Notes: generated by a model from the letters alone, not told the origin. A stretch of DNA of 64,000 nt from Microbacterium sp. zg-B185 (GCF_030246885.1 NZ_CP126739.1:1612001-1676000), one strand, 5' to 3'; shown: positions 22,709 through 31,463, counted from the stretch's first letter. Program-made: numbers and translations.

Positions 22709-24715
22709 CTACATCGCGGCGCCGATATAGGAGTACTTCACGAACACCTCCGCAGCAAGGTCGGCCTCTTCCAGCACGCCCTGTACTGCGGTGAGCATGT
22801 ACTTGGAGTCCCAGCCCATGTAGAGGAAGTGGGACTCGTCCAGCGCGTCCCAGTGGCCGTTCCACGCCTGCGCTGTGTAGATCGGCCCACCGCGCCGTGC
22901 GCTGAAGGCCACGACGTCTGCGCGTGCATCCGCCCACAGCCGTTTGAACACGCGGTTGAAGAGGTATTTGACGTCGTGCACCTCCCAGTGCTCGCCGCGG
23001 TACTCCACGTATTCGAACTCGCGCTGCCAGCCGCGGGGCCAACCGCGCCGACGCTGTGCGTCGAGGATGGGAGTCAGTCCATCGTCGTCGATGCCGACGA
23101 TCGGGGGGTGCGCCCAGACGGCGAGGATCGCGTCGGTGAGCTCCACCGTCCGTGCGGCGATCGCCGCAGTGCCCCATACCGGGACGTCGGCGATCTCGCG
23201 GGTCGTGGCGATGGCGCTCCGTGCGTAGGCGGGCCGCTTGGCGGGGAAGGACTGGTCGGCGATCCGCTCCGCGATGGGGTCCTCGACGAGAGCGAGGTTG
23301 CCCAGCGTGCCGGCCAGCGCGCGGTGGCTGTTCTGCTCGTCCTCGCTGTAGTCCGCCCACGTGCGGGTGCCGTCCCCACTCCAGCCGTCGCCGGGGGCGA
23401 GCGGCAGGACGTGGTCGACCGCAAGATCGGCAAGGCTCTCGACGTCCGCCAGACGCGCCAAAACGTAGGCGGGATGCGGAAGGTCGCTGTACTTCAGAGC
23501 CACCCGCACCCGTTCGTCCGACGGTGTGATCCGGCTGAACGCGTTCTCCAGCGTGCGCTGGCCCTGCTCGCGCGCGCGGCACAGCCGCGCCACCAGTCGG
23601 TCGGTGCTGACGCCCACGATGCTTCGTCGCAGCAGGAGCGATTGGATGTCGTCGAGGGTCGCGACCATCGCTGCCTTGTCCAGCTCGCCACGCGCATAGT
23701 CACGGTAGGCGCGCATCACGAGCGGGTACATGCCGCGCCCGAACGTGTTGAGCTGGCCCAGGATCTTGGCGATGTCGGGGTCGGGCGCGTGAGCCGGACC
23801 GAGCAGGATGCGATAGATCTCCGAGTACTGCTTCCACTCGGCGGCGTGCACGCGCAGGCTGTCGAGCTCGAGCCGCGGGAACTCCTGCCGGAACGCGTCA
23901 TAGACCCCACGTTCCCCGGGCAGGGTCACCTCGCGTCCGGTTCGCATGACCAGGAAGTGGCGCCAGAAGCTTCCGATCGACTCACCGGTGTTCTGCTCGA
24001 TGGGGACCCAGAAGGAGTCTTCGATCTCGCTCTGCTCGAGGTGGGAGAGCCCCATCAAGACGTAGTTGTGGATCAGCTCGTGATCGCGCAGCGGTTCGCC
24101 GGTGGAGTTGAGGCTTTCGAAGATCTGCTGGGCATTGGCACCCGCGCCGAGCGTGATCGCCACGTGCTCGAGCTTCTGCAGGCCGCCCCAGATCCGCGGG
24201 GCTTCCTCCGCGCTGATCTGGCTGCGGAAGAAGGCGTAATTGTCGTCGAAGCGGGATTCCCGCTGTTCGTCGTCGGGGGAACGGCGGTCCAGAACGACGC
24301 TCTCGAACACGTCCGCCCACGCACGATGCGGTCGCAGCTTGGTCCGTGTCGGGTCGGACGCGCGGACGAGGACTCTTTCCAGGTCGCCGGCCAGATCGGG
24401 CCGATCGGACTTGACGGTGTGGTGCAGCGCCGCGACCAGAAGCATGAGGGTGGTGATGCGCTGCTGCCCGTCGATCAGCACCAGCTCCGCGGATCCCGCA
24501 TCGATGCTGAGGGAGGAGAGCACCGATCCGATGAAGTGCATGTGCCGGTCGTCCGAGTCGGCGACGGCGCGGATGTCGGCGAGAAGCTGTTCGCAGGCGC
24601 CGATGTCCCACCGGTACTGGCGCTGGTAGACCGGGACGACGATGGTCGCCTCCGAACCGGACAGCCACGCGATGGTGTTGACTGCGGTCGCATCGATATT
24701 CGTGGCAGTGGCCAT
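22709..24715 (-). CDS. DUF262-DUF1524 protein (GmrSD-like restriction/defence candidate)
   Basis: 668 residues. The N-terminal DUF262 half has the ParB/Srx-like motifs PVYQRQYRW (28-36) and LIDGQQRITTL (81-90). The DUF1524 half has the HNH-like VDHVLPL (His about 435) and the GTLGNLALVED and SFPAKRPAYARS blocks. The last ~110 residues (from about 560), rich in Trp and Tyr, I do not recognise. GmrSD-type proteins are NTP-dependent enzymes that cut modified phage DNA; single-chain fusions like this occur in defence regions. It stands alone, with no methylase or helicase. ATG 24715 is preferred over longer readings. Confidence 0.85.
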   Translation of the reverse strand: MATATNIDATAVNTIAWLSGSEATIVVPVYQRQYRWDIGACEQLLADIRAVADSDDRHMHFIGSVLSSLSIDAGSAELVLIDGQQRITTLMLLVAALHHTVKSDRPDLAGDLERVLVRASDPTRTKLRPHRAWADVFESVVLDRRSPDDEQRESRFDDNYAFFRSQISAEEAPRIWGGLQKLEHVAITLGAGANAQQIFESLNSTGEPLRDHELIHNYVLMGLSHLEQSEIEDSFWVPIEQNTGESIGSFWRHFLVMRTGREVTLPGERGVYDAFRQEFPRLELDSLRVHAAEWKQYSEIYRILLGPAHAPDPDIAKILGQLNTFGRGMYPLVMRAYRDYARGELDKAAMVATLDDIQSLLLRRSIVGVSTDRLVARLCRAREQGQRTLENAFSRITPSDERVRVALKYSDLPHPAYVLARLADVESLADLAVDHVLPLAPGDGWSGDGTRTWADYSEDEQNSHRALAGTLGNLALVEDPIAERIADQSFPAKRPAYARSAIATTREIADVPVWGTAAIAARTVELTDAILAVWAHPPIVGIDDDGLTPILDAQRRRGWPRGWQREFEYVEYRGEHWEVHDVKYLFNRVFKRLWADARADVVAFSARRGGPIYTAQAWNGHWDALDESHFLYMGWDSKYMLTAVQGVLEEADLAAEVFVKYSYIGAAM

Positions 24716-24876
24716 GGTTTCGCTTCGCCCCTCGGAACGCTGTGTGTACGGCGTGCGAACCCTCGCTGAGACGGACAACGCCGCCGTCGAGCCTAGTTGA
24801 TCCGTCCTCCGACCCGCCTGGAAGCGCCGGGGGATCGCGGTCCCGGCTGCGTTCGGGGAGCCCTCGGGACCCCGAT

Positions 24877-24895
24877 GTAGGCTTGCCTAAGTCGG
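24877..24895 (+). promoter_or_regulatory. Possible iron box (DtxR/IdeR-like) over a -10 element
   Basis: TAGGC-TT-GCCTA is a perfect short palindrome; over 19 positions about 12 match the DtxR/IdeR consensus. It contains TAGGCT, a likely -10 hexamer for the following gene, so binding would block transcription. TAGGCT is common as -10 here, so part of the match is expected by chance. Confidence 0.35.
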
Positions 24896-24941
24896 GCCTG
24901 TTAAAACGTGCTGGCCCCCTACGAAAGGCATGATCCTCATC

Positions 24942-25715
24942 ATGGGTTACATCAAATCCGCCGCTCTGGAAGAGACCGGCTATGTCGTCCTCGATCGCTA
25001 CAACCAGGAGTTGGATCCCAAGGAGTGGCTCGATCTCGAGTACAACGACTGGAAGTCTTCCGGGGACACCCGCTTCGCGCCGCTGGCCAGCTTCGCCGGC
25101 GACATCGAGTGCAACGGATTCTGGAATCACAAGCCGCCGCGCACGGACAAGGACGGCGTGTGGATCCCCTCGCAGGTCGAGAAGGCCCCGAACCTGACCC
25201 GCCGCGCTCAGGAGCCCGGTGCGAACGTCGGGCGGTGCCGTGTCATCGAGCTGCAGCCGAACACCTACGCGGATTGCCTCTACAACCTGCACCAGGATGA
25301 CAACAACCGTCTGAACCCGGACGGTACCGGCTGGGTCGTGCGGGGATTCTTCAACCTCACCGATGACAAGGACAGCTACTTCGTCCTGCGCGAGAACCGC
25401 ACCGATCCCAGTGTCGAGCACCGCATCGCGCTCCCGGCCGGCGCCCAGCTGATCGTCGACACGCAGCGTCTGTGGCACGCAGCGACCCACACGGGCGACG
25501 AGGCGCGATACTGCCTGATCACGTCCTGGACGTCCGGCCCCGAGCTGGACGCGTACATCGAGAAGTACCACGGCCAGGCGCGCGTCCCGAACGTCGAGGT
25601 GCCTCAGGACGTGCTGGACGCCGGACAGGCCGAGCAGGCCCGCCGGCTGGCCGCCCGCGCCGCGTACTATGCGGCCAAGGGACAGGCCGAAGTGACTGCG
25701 ATGAGCGAGGCCTGA
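24942..25715 (+). CDS. Probable 2-oxoglutarate/Fe(II)-dependent oxygenase
   Basis: I do not recognise the exact family, but the 257-residue product has the signature of the superfamily: His 117-x-Asp 119 (LHQDDNNR), a distal His 179 (RLWHAATHTG) and Arg 189 ten residues later to hold 2-oxoglutarate. The flanking strands GWVVRGFFNL and AQLIVDTQRLWH fit the double-stranded beta helix. The C-terminal ~50 residues are Ala-rich and helical. ATG 24942 is preferred; an ATG four codons upstream directly abuts AAAGG. The possible iron box upstream would suit an iron enzyme. Divergent from the GmrSD-like gene. Confidence 0.65.
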   Translation: MGYIKSAALEETGYVVLDRYNQELDPKEWLDLEYNDWKSSGDTRFAPLASFAGDIECNGFWNHKPPRTDKDGVWIPSQVEKAPNLTRRAQEPGANVGRCRVIELQPNTYADCLYNLHQDDNNRLNPDGTGWVVRGFFNLTDDKDSYFVLRENRTDPSVEHRIALPAGAQLIVDTQRLWHAATHTGDEARYCLITSWTSGPELDAYIEKYHGQARVPNVEVPQDVLDAGQAEQARRLAARAAYYAAKGQAEVTAMSEA

Positions 25716-25731
25716 TCGCCGGACCTGCAGC

Positions 25732-25772
25732 GGCCGTGGCCCCGACCGATCGGTCGGGGCCACGGCCTTCTC
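25732..25772 (+). terminator. 36-base perfect palindrome, terminator
   Basis: From 25732 to 25767 the sequence is fully self-complementary around CCGATCGG, giving a 16-bp stem with a 4-base loop, followed by TTCTC. It ends the oxygenase transcript and could work on both strands. Confidence 0.8.
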
Positions 25773-25803
25773 GATCGGTGCGGTCACCACATCGCGAATC
25801 GCT

Positions 25804-25844
25804 GAATGACAGTCTTGTCATTCGCGCTGGCGGTAGGCGATAAT
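25804..25844 (+). promoter_or_regulatory. Promoter of the DUF3145 gene with an inverted repeat over -35
   Basis: -35 TTGTCA (25815-25820), 18-base spacer, -10 GATAAT (25839-25844). GAATGACA (25804-25811) and TGTCATTC (25816-25823) form an 8-bp inverted repeat that covers the -35, a typical place for a repressor site. Confidence 0.65.
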
Positions 25845-25921
25845 GGCAAGCACAACCGCACAGCCACGAACGCTCCGGATCAGGTCGTAGGGGAAGACGC
25901 ACCTGACGAAACGGAGAGATC

Positions 25922-26425
25922 ATGGCGACGACCAAGGCGCGTGGAGTGATCTTCATTCACTCCGCGCCACGTGCATTGTGCCCCCACCTCGAGTGGGCTG
26001 TCGGTCGCGCCCTCGGCCATCCGGTCAGCTTCGACTGGGCGGAACAGCCTGTGCTCTCGGGCAGCCGCCGCGCGGAGTTCTACTGGGAGGGGCCGGCCGG
26101 AACCGGTGCCGCCCTGGCAACGGCGATCCGGGGATGGGAGCATCTGCGGTTCGAGGTGAGCGAGGATCCCACCCCGCGCAGCGACGGCGGCAGGTGGCTG
26201 CACACTCCCGGCCTCGGCATCCACTACGCGCAGACCGACACTGCCGGCAATGTGGTGGTCGGCGAGGACCGCATCCGCTACGCCATGGAGCTGGCCGCCG
26301 GCGACCCCGTTGAGCTGCACCAGGAGCTGCAGGTCGCCCTCGGTGCGGCGTGGGACGCGGAGCTGGAGCCGTTCCGCCACGCGAGCGATGACGCATCCGT
26401 GGTCTGGCTGCACAAGGTGAGCTAG
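25922..26425 (+). CDS. DUF3145 family protein
   Basis: A 167-residue protein of the actinobacteria-specific DUF3145 family, recognised by its start RGVIFIHSAPRALCPHLEWAVG. Soluble, with no signal or membrane segment. Function unknown. GGAGAG precedes the ATG. In many actinobacteria the gene lies near the fab/aceE cluster, as it does here, though on the opposite strand. Confidence 0.88.
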   Translation: MATTKARGVIFIHSAPRALCPHLEWAVGRALGHPVSFDWAEQPVLSGSRRAEFYWEGPAGTGAALATAIRGWEHLRFEVSEDPTPRSDGGRWLHTPGLGIHYAQTDTAGNVVVGEDRIRYAMELAAGDPVELHQELQVALGAAWDAELEPFRHASDDASVVWLHKVS

Positions 26426-26519
26426 ACCCGAAGAGGCTTCAGGCGGATCGAGGCGCCACTACCGGCAGTCGGAGGCCGACAATCCCGGATGCCGAGACCG
26501 CGAATCGCCGCCTGAAACG

Positions 26520-26554
26520 ACAGACGCCCCCGCGTCGTTCGCGGGGGCGTCTGT
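26520..26554. terminator. Bidirectional terminator between DUF3145 and fabF
   Basis: ACAGACGCCCCCGCG and CGCGGGGGCGTCTGT form a perfect 15-bp stem with a 5-base loop between two convergent genes. The minus-strand side is followed by TCGTTT. Confidence 0.8.
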
Positions 26555-26565
26555 CGTGCGGCGGA

Positions 26566-27804
26566 TCAGACCGATGCGAAAGCCACGACGGCGTTGTGCC
26601 CGCCGAAGCCGAACGAATTGCTGATGGCCAGCTGGGGACCGTCACCGAGCGGGATCGGCGAGCCGGAGACGCGCAGCGGGATGTCGGGGTCCTGCGTGGT
26701 CAGGTTGATCGTCGGGGGGGCTTGCCCGTCGCGAAGCGCCAGGATCGTGAAGATCGCCTCCAGCGCACCCGTTCCACCGAGCAGGTGGCCGGTCGAGGCC
26801 TTGGTCGCCGACACCGGGATCTCGTGCACCCGATCGCCGAAGACGCTCAGCAGCGCCCGGTACTCCGCGATGTCGCCGGTCGGGGTCGAGGTGGCGTGCG
26901 CGTTGATGTGCGTGACGTCGTCCACCGACGCACCGGCCGCCTCGAGCGCGAGGCGGACCGCCCGGGATGCCCCCAGACCCTCCGGCTCCGGCGCGGTGAT
27001 GTGGTACGAGTCGGCGGTGATGCCGCCGCCCGCCACGACGGCGTAGATCTTCGCCCCGCGCGCTCGTGCGTGCTCCTCGGTCTCCAGGACGACGGCGGCG
27101 GCACCTTCGCCCATGACGAAGCCGTCACGGTCGACGCTGTACGGGCGTGAGGCGTGCCCAGGATCGTCGTTGCGCCGGGACAGCGCCTGCATGGACGCGA
27201 AGGAGGCAACGGTGATCGGGTGGATCGCGGACTCCGTGCCTCCTGCGATCACGATGTCGGCCAGACCGAGCCGCAGATGCTCGAGAGCATTGACGATCGA
27301 CTCCGTGCTCGACGCGCAGGCCGACGCGACGGTGCGTGCATACGCTCGGGCGTTCAGATGCATCGACACCGCCGCCGCCGCCGCATTCGGCATCAGCATC
27401 GGGACGGTCATCGGCATCACGCGCCGAGGGCCCTTCTCGCGCAGAGTGTCCCACGCATCCAGCAGTGTCCAGACGCCGCCGATGCCGGTGGCGAAGTCGA
27501 CTCCGAACCGTTCCGGTTCGACATCCGGACTGCCGGCGTCCGCCCAGGCCTCACGTGCCGCGACGAGCGCGAACTGCGCGGCGGGATCCAGGCGCTTGGC
27601 TTCTGGGCGTTCGAGCACCGTCTCGGGACGAACCAGCGCCTCTGCGGCGAAGGTCACGGGCAGCTCGTACTGAGACACCCATTCGTAGTCGAGGGTGCGC
27701 GCACCCGAGGCGCCGCTCATCAGGGCGGACCAGCTCTCCGGAGCGGTCCCTCCGATCGGAGACGACGCTCCGATCCCGGTGACGACGATGCGTGACGTGG
27801 TCAT
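26566..27804 (-). CDS. fabF: 3-oxoacyl-[acyl-carrier-protein] synthase II
   Basis: Elongating condensing enzyme of type II fatty-acid synthesis (412 residues). The catalytic triad is Cys 163 (ASACASS), His 303 (NAHATSTPTGD) and His 340 (KASTGHLLGG); the C-terminal NSFGFGGHNA loop is present. Last gene of the fasR-fabD-fabH-acpP-fabF series, 86 bases after acpP. AAGGAC lies upstream of the ATG. Confidence 0.96.
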   Translation of the reverse strand: MTTSRIVVTGIGASSPIGGTAPESWSALMSGASGARTLDYEWVSQYELPVTFAAEALVRPETVLERPEAKRLDPAAQFALVAAREAWADAGSPDVEPERFGVDFATGIGGVWTLLDAWDTLREKGPRRVMPMTVPMLMPNAAAAAVSMHLNARAYARTVASACASSTESIVNALEHLRLGLADIVIAGGTESAIHPITVASFASMQALSRRNDDPGHASRPYSVDRDGFVMGEGAAAVVLETEEHARARGAKIYAVVAGGGITADSYHITAPEPEGLGASRAVRLALEAAGASVDDVTHINAHATSTPTGDIAEYRALLSVFGDRVHEIPVSATKASTGHLLGGTGALEAIFTILALRDGQAPPTINLTTQDPDIPLRVSGSPIPLGDGPQLAISNSFGFGGHNAVVAFASV

Positions 27805-27890
27805 GTAGGTGAGTCCTTGTTCCTTGCAGTCAGGGCCGACAGCCCACGGCTGATGTGCCGGTGGGGGCACGCGGCCCCCACCGGTTGCGC

Positions 27891-28139
27891 TCACGCCTGG
27901 TTCGACGTGATGAAGGTGACGGCGTCGCCGACGGTCTTGAGGTTCTTTACCTCGTCGTCGGGGATCGTGACGCCGAACTTCTCCTCGGCATTGACGACGA
28001 TCGTCATCATCGAGATCGAGTCGATGTCGAGGTCATCCGTGAAGGACTTCTCGAGGGCTACCTCGTCTGTCGAGATCCCCGTCTCGTCGGTGATGAGCTC
28101 GGCGAGTCCGGCGAGGACTTCGTCGTTGCTGAATGCCAT
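27891..28139 (-). CDS. acpP: Acyl carrier protein
   Basis: 82-residue carrier for growing acyl chains. The phosphopantetheine site is Ser 41 in DIDSISMM, so the usual DSL reads DSI. Helix II and the acidic surface are typical. A strong AGGAG sits before the ATG, and a TAGACT hexamer 43-48 bases upstream suggests an extra promoter of its own. Confidence 0.95.
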   Translation of the reverse strand: MAFSNDEVLAGLAELITDETGISTDEVALEKSFTDDLDIDSISMMTIVVNAEEKFGVTIPDDEVKNLKTVGDAVTFITSNQA

Positions 28140-28181
28140 TGTTTCTCCTGTTCTTCGGCGGTGCCCCGTCGGGGCCTGTTC

Positions 28182-28187
28182 AGTCTA
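28182..28187 (-). promoter_or_regulatory. Likely internal promoter of acpP
   Basis: TAGACT on the minus strand in the 67-base gap between fabH and acpP. A small hairpin (CCCCGACGGGG) lies between it and the acpP ribosome site. An own promoter would allow more ACP than the enzymes around it. Confidence 0.45.
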
Positions 28188-28206
28188 GGGTCGGGTCCCG
28201 TCTGCC

Positions 28207-29208
28207 TCAGGGCAGGACGACGACCTGCGCGCCGAAGACGAGTCCGGCACCGAACCCGATCTGCAGAACGAGACCCCCGCTCAGTTCGGGGTGCTCTTCG
28301 AGCAGGCGGTGCGTGGCGAGGGGGATGGAGGCGGCCGAGGTGTTGCCGGTCGTCTCGATGTCGCGACCGATGACGACGCCTTCGGGCAGCTTGAGCTGCT
28401 TGGCGAACTCGTCGATGATGCGCATGTTGGCCTGGTGGGGCACGAACGCAGCCAGATCGGATGCTTCGACCCCGGCCGCGGCGAGAGCCTGACGCGCGAC
28501 CTTCACCATGTCCCACACGGCCCAGCGGAAGACCGCAGGACCCTCTTGGCGGAGGGTCGGCCACGGTGCTTGGCCGTAGCGGAACTCGTTGAGCGTGTGG
28601 TTCATTCCGACCGCATCGGCGCGCGAGCCGTCCGAGCCCCACACGGTGGGGCCGATGCCCGGGGTCTCACTGGGCCCGATCACGACGGCGCCGGCGCCGT
28701 CGCCGAGCAGGAAGGAGATGCTGCGATCGGCCGGGTCGACGATGTCGCTCAGCTTCTCGGCGCCGACCACGACCACGTAGTTCGCCGCGCCGCCGCGGAT
28801 CAGCGCGTCGGCCTGGGTGACGCCGTACGCGAATCCCGCACAGGCGGCATTGATGTCGTAGGCGGCGGCCGGGTTCGCTCCGATCCGGTCGGCCACGATC
28901 GCCGAGACGGAGGGAGTCTGCTTCGGGTTGCTGACCGTGGCGACGATGACCGCGTCGATCTGCTGCGGATCCACGCCGGAGCGGGCGACGGCTTCGGCCG
29001 CGGCATCCGTCGCCAGCTCGATGGCGGTCGTCTCGGGCACGGCGCGGGTGCGCGTGATGATGCCGGTGCGCTGACGGATCCACTCATCGCTGGAATCGAT
29101 CGGCCCGATCAGGTCGTCGTTGGGCACCGAGAGCTCCCCGCGGGCGGCGCCGTAGGAGTAGATGCGCGTGTGCGCCGGCCCGGTCGGCTGGGTGAGCGTG
29201 CGTGTCAT
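28207..29208 (-). CDS. fabH: 3-oxoacyl-[acyl-carrier-protein] synthase III
   Basis: Starts fatty-acid synthesis by condensing an acyl-CoA primer with malonyl-ACP. 333 residues, with the triad Cys 123 (INAACAGF), His 258 (VPHQANMRI) and Asn 289 (GNTSAAS). In this group branched primers are commonly used to make iso/anteiso acids; primer choice is not readable here. It begins 30 bases after fabD. Confidence 0.96.
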   Translation of the reverse strand: MTRTLTQPTGPAHTRIYSYGAARGELSVPNDDLIGPIDSSDEWIRQRTGIITRTRAVPETTAIELATDAAAEAVARSGVDPQQIDAVIVATVSNPKQTPSVSAIVADRIGANPAAAYDINAACAGFAYGVTQADALIRGGAANYVVVVGAEKLSDIVDPADRSISFLLGDGAGAVVIGPSETPGIGPTVWGSDGSRADAVGMNHTLNEFRYGQAPWPTLRQEGPAVFRWAVWDMVKVARQALAAAGVEASDLAAFVPHQANMRIIDEFAKQLKLPEGVVIGRDIETTGNTSAASIPLATHRLLEEHPELSGGLVLQIGFGAGLVFGAQVVVLP

Positions 29209-29238
29209 GCGGAGTCTCCGGTCATGCGTCGGTGCCGT

Positions 29239-30153
29239 TCATGCTGCGACGCTGCGGAGCAGCGCCTGTGCGGCGGAAAGGTCGTCGGGCGTCTTGACGG
29301 CGACACCCGGCACGCCTCGCAGCGCACGCTTGGCCAGGCCGATGAGGGTTCCGGCTGGGGAGAGCTCCACGATTCCGGTGACATCGTCGGCGGCGAAGGC
29401 CGCCATGCACAGATCCCACCGCACCGGCGAGGCGACCTGGTCGACCAGCAGGTCGACGAACTCTGCGCCGGAGCCGATGCTCGCCCCGTCCCGGTTCGAC
29501 CAGATCCTCCGGTCAGGGTCCGCGGGGGTGATCGCGCCGGCGGCCTGACGGAGTGCGTCCACGGCGGGGGCCATATAGCGGGTGTGGAAGGCGCCCGCGA
29601 CCTGCAGCGGAATGACCCGGGTCCCGGCCGGCGGGTCGGCGGCCAGAGCCTGCAGGGCGGGCAGTGACCCCGCGGCGACGAGCTGGCCGGCGCCGTTGTA
29701 GTTCGCGGGAGTCAGGTCCAGCTCGTCCAGCCGCGCGACGATGGCATCCTGGTCGCCGCCGATGATCGCGCTCATTCCGGTCTGCTCGGCCGAGGCGGCC
29801 TCGGCCATCGCCCGTCCGCGGATCCCCACGAGGCGCAGCGCATCCTCTTCGCTCAACACCCCGGCGGCCGCCGCGGCGGCGAACTCGCCCACGGAGTGAC
29901 CGGCGACGCCCGCGAAGCCGTCGCGGTCTGCCACCGCGCCCCACGACAGCAGGCTGGCGGCGACGATGAGAGGCTGCGCGACCTGGGTGTCGCGGATGCG
30001 CTCAGCGTCCCACTCCGTCCCGGCGGCGGTCAGATCCACCCCGGCCCACTCGGAGTACTCGGCCAGACGATCGGCAGCGCCGTCGAGCTGAAGCCACGGT
30101 GTGAGGAACCCCGGTGTCTGGGAGCCCTGCCCGGGAAAGGCGGCGATGATCAC
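29239..30153 (-). CDS. fabD: Malonyl-CoA:ACP transacylase
   Basis: Loads malonate on ACP. 304 residues, beginning with FPGQGSQ, catalytic Ser 87 in GHSVGE and His 190 in GAFHTRYM. GTG start with AGGA upstream. The 85-base gap to the upstream regulator gene is the place where a FasR-controlled promoter would be expected. Confidence 0.95.
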   Translation of the reverse strand: MIIAAFPGQGSQTPGFLTPWLQLDGAADRLAEYSEWAGVDLTAAGTEWDAERIRDTQVAQPLIVAASLLSWGAVADRDGFAGVAGHSVGEFAAAAAAGVLSEEDALRLVGIRGRAMAEAASAEQTGMSAIIGGDQDAIVARLDELDLTPANYNGAGQLVAAGSLPALQALAADPPAGTRVIPLQVAGAFHTRYMAPAVDALRQAAGAITPADPDRRIWSNRDGASIGSGAEFVDLLVDQVASPVRWDLCMAAFAADDVTGIVELSPAGTLIGLAKRALRGVPGVAVKTPDDLSAAQALLRSVAA

Positions 30154-30238
30154 TGTTCCATCCTGCCAAGTATCGAACAGACGCCTCTGGCGATCTCGTC
30201 ACAAGAATCGACGCGACCTTTGTGAGTGGCGTACAGCC

Positions 30239-31456
30239 TCATCCGGTTACTCGTCGGAGAGAGGGGACGCGTCGGCGGGTGGTGTCCGTTCCGATCGAGC
30301 CCAGGATGAGGGCCGTCTGCAGGATGAGCGCCTCGCGCGGCCCGGTCGCGTCCCAGCCGATGACATCCGATACGCGCTTGAGACGGTAGCGGACCGTGTT
30401 GGGGTGGACGAACAGCTCGCGGGCGGTGGCTTCCAGCGAACGCCCGTTGTCCAGGTAGCTCCACAACGTGGTGACCAGGTCGGCGCTGTGCGCCTGCAGC
30501 GGGCGGTAGATGCGCTCGACCAGCGTCTGCTTGGCCAGCGGGTCGCCGGCCAGCGCCCGCTCCGGCAGCAGGTCATCCGCCTCGACCGGGCGGGGCGCAT
30601 TGCGCCACGCCCGCGCGACTGCGAAACCGGCGAGTGCGGCCCGTGCGCTCTGGCTCGCATCGACGAGGGCGGGCACCGCCGGCCCGAGGACCAGGTATCC
30701 CGGCCCGAAGCCGGGCTCGAGCCGCTTGGCGATCTCGGGGAAGGGCAATTCGGGTTCGTCCTCCGGGCGCCCGGGCAGCTCGGCGCGGCCCAGGACCAGC
30801 ACGAGGCGCGATCCCTGCACGCCGATGAGCACGTCGACTCCGAGCTTGCGCGCGGTCCGGCGCAGCTGGTCGACGTCGAACTGCGGGGGAGTGGTGCCCA
30901 CCAGCACCGCAACCTCCCCATGGCCGTGCCAGCCCAGTGCGGCGATGCGGCTCGGCAGCTCCTCGTCCGCCTCGCCGGTCAGGATCGAATCGACGACCAG
31001 CGCCTCCAGGCGCGCATCCCACAGCCCTCGAGCCTCTGCAGCGCGGGCGTAGACGTCTGCCGCGGCGAACGCCACCTCACGCGAGTACAGGAGGATGCCT
31101 TCGCGAAGGTCGTTGCCCTTGCCCGCGACACGCTGCTCGGTGACCTCGACGGTGACGCGGATGAGCTGCAGAGTCTGGGTGAGGCTCACACTGCGCAGCA
31201 GTTCGCGGGGGGCGGCAGCGAAGATGTCCGCGGCGATCCAGGGTGTCGAGTCCGGGTCGTCGTACCACTGGATGAATGACGAGATGCCCGCCTGCGCGAC
31301 CAGCCCGACGGCCGATCGGCGCGCCGGCGGCATCTCCGCGTACCAGGGGAGGGTCTCCTCCAGCCGCCGGTTCGTCGCCGTCGCCAGATCGCCCGAGATG
31401 CGACGCAGCCATGCGAGCGTCTCGGTCTTGTCCATCTGTGCCGGACGAGATGCCAT
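30239..31456 (-). CDS. fasR: PucR-type regulator of fatty-acid synthesis (FasR-like)
   Basis: 405 residues with a CdaR/PucR-type C-terminal helix-turn-helix (YLDNGRSLEATARELFVHPNTVRYRLKRV is its core, near 330-360) and a GGDEF-like middle region. Position between aceE and fabD is the same as for FasR of Streptomyces coelicolor, which activates the fab genes, so the assignment rests on both family and context. The ATG lies only seven bases after the aceE stop, so the regulator is likely co-transcribed with aceE. A second ATG seven codons in is an alternative start. Confidence 0.85.
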   Translation of the reverse strand: MASRPAQMDKTETLAWLRRISGDLATATNRRLEETLPWYAEMPPARRSAVGLVAQAGISSFIQWYDDPDSTPWIAADIFAAAPRELLRSVSLTQTLQLIRVTVEVTEQRVAGKGNDLREGILLYSREVAFAAADVYARAAEARGLWDARLEALVVDSILTGEADEELPSRIAALGWHGHGEVAVLVGTTPPQFDVDQLRRTARKLGVDVLIGVQGSRLVLVLGRAELPGRPEDEPELPFPEIAKRLEPGFGPGYLVLGPAVPALVDASQSARAALAGFAVARAWRNAPRPVEADDLLPERALAGDPLAKQTLVERIYRPLQAHSADLVTTLWSYLDNGRSLEATARELFVHPNTVRYRLKRVSDVIGWDATGPREALILQTALILGSIGTDTTRRRVPSLRRVTG

Positions 31457-31463
31457 CCCTGGG

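Noticed and set aside
22673..24769. A ~700-codon open frame antisense to the DUF262-DUF1524 gene
   Set aside because: The minus-strand product has clear domain motifs; the plus frame has none.
26438..26516. TTCAGGCGG/CCGCCTGAA inverted repeat with a 61-base loop between DUF3145 and fabF
   Set aside because: Short arms, very long loop and no gene context; the nearby 15-bp terminator explains the site.
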